NCBI GenBank assembly: GCA_964631605.1
Contig: CAZVYG010000055.1
Span: 1-35,357, forward strand
Source: JARKQH01 sp964631605
GTDB taxonomy: Bacteria > Verrucomicrobiota > Verrucomicrobiia > Limisphaerales > UBA8199
Reading direction: 5' to 3'
Length of the DNA stretch: 35,357 nucleotides
The position numbers and the translations under genes are program-made. The notes below the pieces were generated by a model. It was not told the DNA's origin. It saw only the letters and a list, made by a program, of their open reading frames with translations, and ran no database searches. This document shows, piece after piece, positions 33,743-35,357 of the stretch (positions within the stretch are counted from its first letter, which is position 1; each line of letters opens with the position of its first letter).

Positions 33743-35215
33743 TTAAAGCCGACTGGCCACGCGGCGGAAGTGGTATCCCATGATCGCCAGTTCAATCGCG
33801 TAGCGAAACTGGCGGGGGCGCCGCAACAAGACGCTCCAGAAGAACCGCCAGTAATAATGGCGTCCCCGTTCGCGAATTCCCAGAAGCCAGAAGGACTTTA
33901 GAAAAGCGCGCAGATCGGAGGCGGCGAGCCGCAGCCGCGGGCCCTGAGGACGATGGTTTTCCAGAAAGGTGCGAATGCGCTGATAATAAACGTTGGGCTC
34001 GTAGAGTTTGCGCATCAGCTCCCGATAGCCGTTTTGGAGAAACTCGCGGCTGAGGCGGGTCTTGAAATTCAGAACCGCCTCGGTGTTGTTGCCCGTGGCG
34101 GAAGACTCCAGGCGCCCTTCCCGCATGAGTCGCTGGTAGAGGCGGGTCTGGGGCAGGGCCTGCAACAAACCCACCATGGCCGTGACGACGCCCGACCGCT
34201 GAATAAACTCGAACTGCTGCTTGAAAACGTCCAGGCGGTCGTGATCAAACCCCACGATGAATCCGCCCATCACCTCGAGGCCGCACTGCTGGAGCTTCCG
34301 GACGGATTCAGCCAGGTCGCGCCCCCGGTTCTGCAGTTTGTGGCATTCCTGGAGACTTTCCGGCGAGGGAGTCTCGATGCCGACAAACACCTTCTTGAAA
34401 CCGGCGTCCACCATGAGGCGGCACAACTCGAAGTCGTCGGCCAGGTTCACGGACGCTTCGGTGAAGAAACCGATGCCCGGCCGCGTGCGTTGCCGCCAGC
34501 GGATCATCTCGCGCAGCAGAACCTTCGTCCGCCGCCGGTCCCCGATGAAATTGTCATCCACCACGAACACCATGTCCTTCCAACCGGCTTGACGCAGAGC
34601 CTCGAGTTCGGCAATGAGCTGAGCAGGAGTCTTGGTCCGTGGCACCCGCCCGTTCATGACGATGATGTCGCAAAACTCGCAGTCAAAAGGGCAGCCGCGC
34701 GAAAACTGGACCGGCATCGTCACGTAATGCCGCAGTTGGATCAGGTCCCAGCGGGGGATCGGCACGCAGCTCATGTCCGGGCGCTGGTCGCTGCGGTAAT
34801 AGCGGCCCACCGTGCCGGCCCGCATGTCGGCGACGAGTTGGGGTATCAGCGGCTCCGCCTCACCGAGCACAAAGTGTTCGATGTCGGGGAACTGTTCGTG
34901 GCCGGTGGTAAACAAGGGGCCACCGGCAATAATCGGTTTTTGAAGAGCCCGACACCGGGCGATGATCTGCTGCACCGCCTGCTGATGAACGATCATGCCG
35001 CTCAGAAACACATAGTCCGCCCATCTCAGATCGGAGTCTTTCAGGGTTCGCACATTGCAGTCCACCAGACGCAGCTCCCACTCCGGCGGCAGCATGGCGG
35101 CCACGGTTAGCAAGCCCAGCGGCGGAAACGTGGCCCGCTTTGAAACCACCCTCAACACGTGCTTGAAACTCCAGAACGTGTCCGGGTCCGGAGGATAGAC
35201 CAGAAGCACCCGCAT
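33743..35215 (-). CDS. B12-binding radical SAM protein (DUF4070 type)
   Basis: A 490-residue protein. The N-terminal cobalamin-binding Rossmann domain (about 1-140, MRVLLVYPPDPDTFW, PLGLLTVAAMLP, PIIAGGPLF, FVLGEAEP) is followed by the radical SAM barrel, with C175-X3-C179-X2-C182 (GCPFDCEFC). A C-terminal region resembles DUF4070 (VGIETPSPESL, GGFIVGFDHD, LLQALPQTRLYQRL). The family contains B12-dependent methylases, including the hopanoid C-2 methylase HpnP, and many uncharacterised enzymes; the substrate here is unknown and no hopanoid gene is in view. The ATG at 35215 has a GAGGGAC site upstream and begins the family sequence; the longer frame from 35269 does not. Confidence 0.88.
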   Translation of the reverse strand: MRVLLVYPPDPDTFWSFKHVLRVVSKRATFPPLGLLTVAAMLPPEWELRLVDCNVRTLKDSDLRWADYVFLSGMIVHQQAVQQIIARCRALQKPIIAGGPLFTTGHEQFPDIEHFVLGEAEPLIPQLVADMRAGTVGRYYRSDQRPDMSCVPIPRWDLIQLRHYVTMPVQFSRGCPFDCEFCDIIVMNGRVPRTKTPAQLIAELEALRQAGWKDMVFVVDDNFIGDRRRTKVLLREMIRWRQRTRPGIGFFTEASVNLADDFELCRLMVDAGFKKVFVGIETPSPESLQECHKLQNRGRDLAESVRKLQQCGLEVMGGFIVGFDHDRLDVFKQQFEFIQRSGVVTAMVGLLQALPQTRLYQRLMREGRLESSATGNNTEAVLNFKTRLSREFLQNGYRELMRKLYEPNVYYQRIRTFLENHRPQGPRLRLAASDLRAFLKSFWLLGIRERGRHYYWRFFWSVLLRRPRQFRYAIELAIMGYHFRRVASRL

Positions 35216-35231
35216 ATTTCGTCCCTCGTCA

Positions 35232-35264
35232 GTTATAGTCTTTGGCAAATTAATACCAAAGGCT
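35232..35264 (-). promoter_or_regulatory. possible promoter with palindromic operator
   Basis: TATAAC (35232-35237, minus) could be a -10, with a weak -35 TTTGGT 17 bases upstream (35255-35260). They lie inside a 9-bp inverted repeat with one mismatch (35237-35245 and 35256-35264, arms AGTCTTTGG/CCAAAGGCT) around a 10-bp AT-rich centre. This is the shape of a dimeric-repressor site, but no regulator is known. Confidence 0.3.
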
Positions 35265-35329
35265 ACCACTTCTTCCCGCGGGATGCCAATCCGTTGTTTT
35301 GACCGGCCGCGTTCAATGCGGCTGGGGCT

Positions 35330-35357
35330 TCAAGGCGCCATCAGCACGCGATAAAAC
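35330..35357 (-). CDS. 3' end of an upstream gene (FYRVLMAP-stop)
   Basis: At the right edge the minus strand reads FYRVLMAP followed by TGA (35330-35332). Verrucomicrobia secreted proteins with immunoglobulin-like or lamin-tail C-termini commonly end in such FYRV-type sequences, and the CotH protein in this window ends in RFFRV plus a short tail. A GC hairpin follows (GCCGC/GCGGC arms, 35306-35322) without a U-tract. Only eight codons are visible, so this is tentative. Confidence 0.35.

Noticed and set aside
33743..35215. Calling the radical SAM gene hpnP (hopanoid C-2 methylase)
   Set aside because: The architecture is shared by many DUF4070 proteins and no squalene-hopene cyclase or other hopanoid gene is present, so a specific name is not supported.

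Overview
The window is about 35 kb of high-GC bacterial chromosome. It reads as a member of the Verrucomicrobiota, probably of the Pedosphaera/Limisphaera type. That placement is inferred from several points: a 2092-residue secreted lamin-tail/LamG/CotH protein with a Verrucomicrobia-style C-terminal tail, Tat-exported Gfo/Idh and TIM-barrel sugar enzymes, a futalosine-pathway menaquinone gene, short dispersed repeats beside a broken YD-repeat fragment, and an FtsZ tail sequence of the kind I associate with this phylum. No rRNA or tRNA gene, CRISPR array or intact insertion sequence was seen.

Layout. Positions 1-500 hold debris: a YD/RHS-repeat remnant broken by a 17-bp tandem duplication, and an 8-bp tandem array. 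Then come the giant secreted CotH-family protein (minus, 501-6779), a divergent hybrid histidine kinase (plus, 6923-9301), MqnC of the futalosine pathway (minus, to 9298) and a Tat-signal Gfo/Idh oxidoreductase (plus, 10611-12029). From 28290 down to 12056 on the minus strand runs a long division and cell wall (dcw) cluster in the order mraZ, unknown 187-aa gene, rsmH, ftsL, ftsI, small ORF, murF, mraY, LysM gene, ftsW, murG, murB, ddl, ftsQ, ftsA, ftsZ-like. Divergent from it on the plus strand are queA, a RibD-type reductase and a Tat-signal TIM-barrel isomerase. The right end (minus) is a three-gene set: a B12-binding radical SAM protein, a 2Fe-2S/ASKHA protein of the corrinoid-activator (RACo) family, and a small membrane protein.

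How the genes work together. The dcw block makes and exports lipid II (MurB, MurF, MraY, MurG, Ddl) and builds the divisome (FtsL, FtsI, FtsW, FtsQ, FtsA, FtsZ-like). Its promoter is overlaid by four MraZ boxes with an exact 10-bp period, the classical autoregulated arrangement.

Two things stand out. First, the FtsZ-like protein aligns with FtsZ along its whole length and keeps the C-terminal FtsA-binding peptide, but its GTP-binding signature and catalytic T7 loop are badly degraded, while FtsA next door looks normal. Second, three of the four Mur ligases (murC, murD, murE) are missing from their usual slots. The murE and murD slots are filled by a 71-aa ORF and by a low-GC stretch plus a LysM gene, while the murC slot is closed to a 4-nt overlap. 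Further candidates for new biology are the unknown gene between mraZ and rsmH, and the pairing of a corrinoid activator with a B12 radical SAM enzyme.
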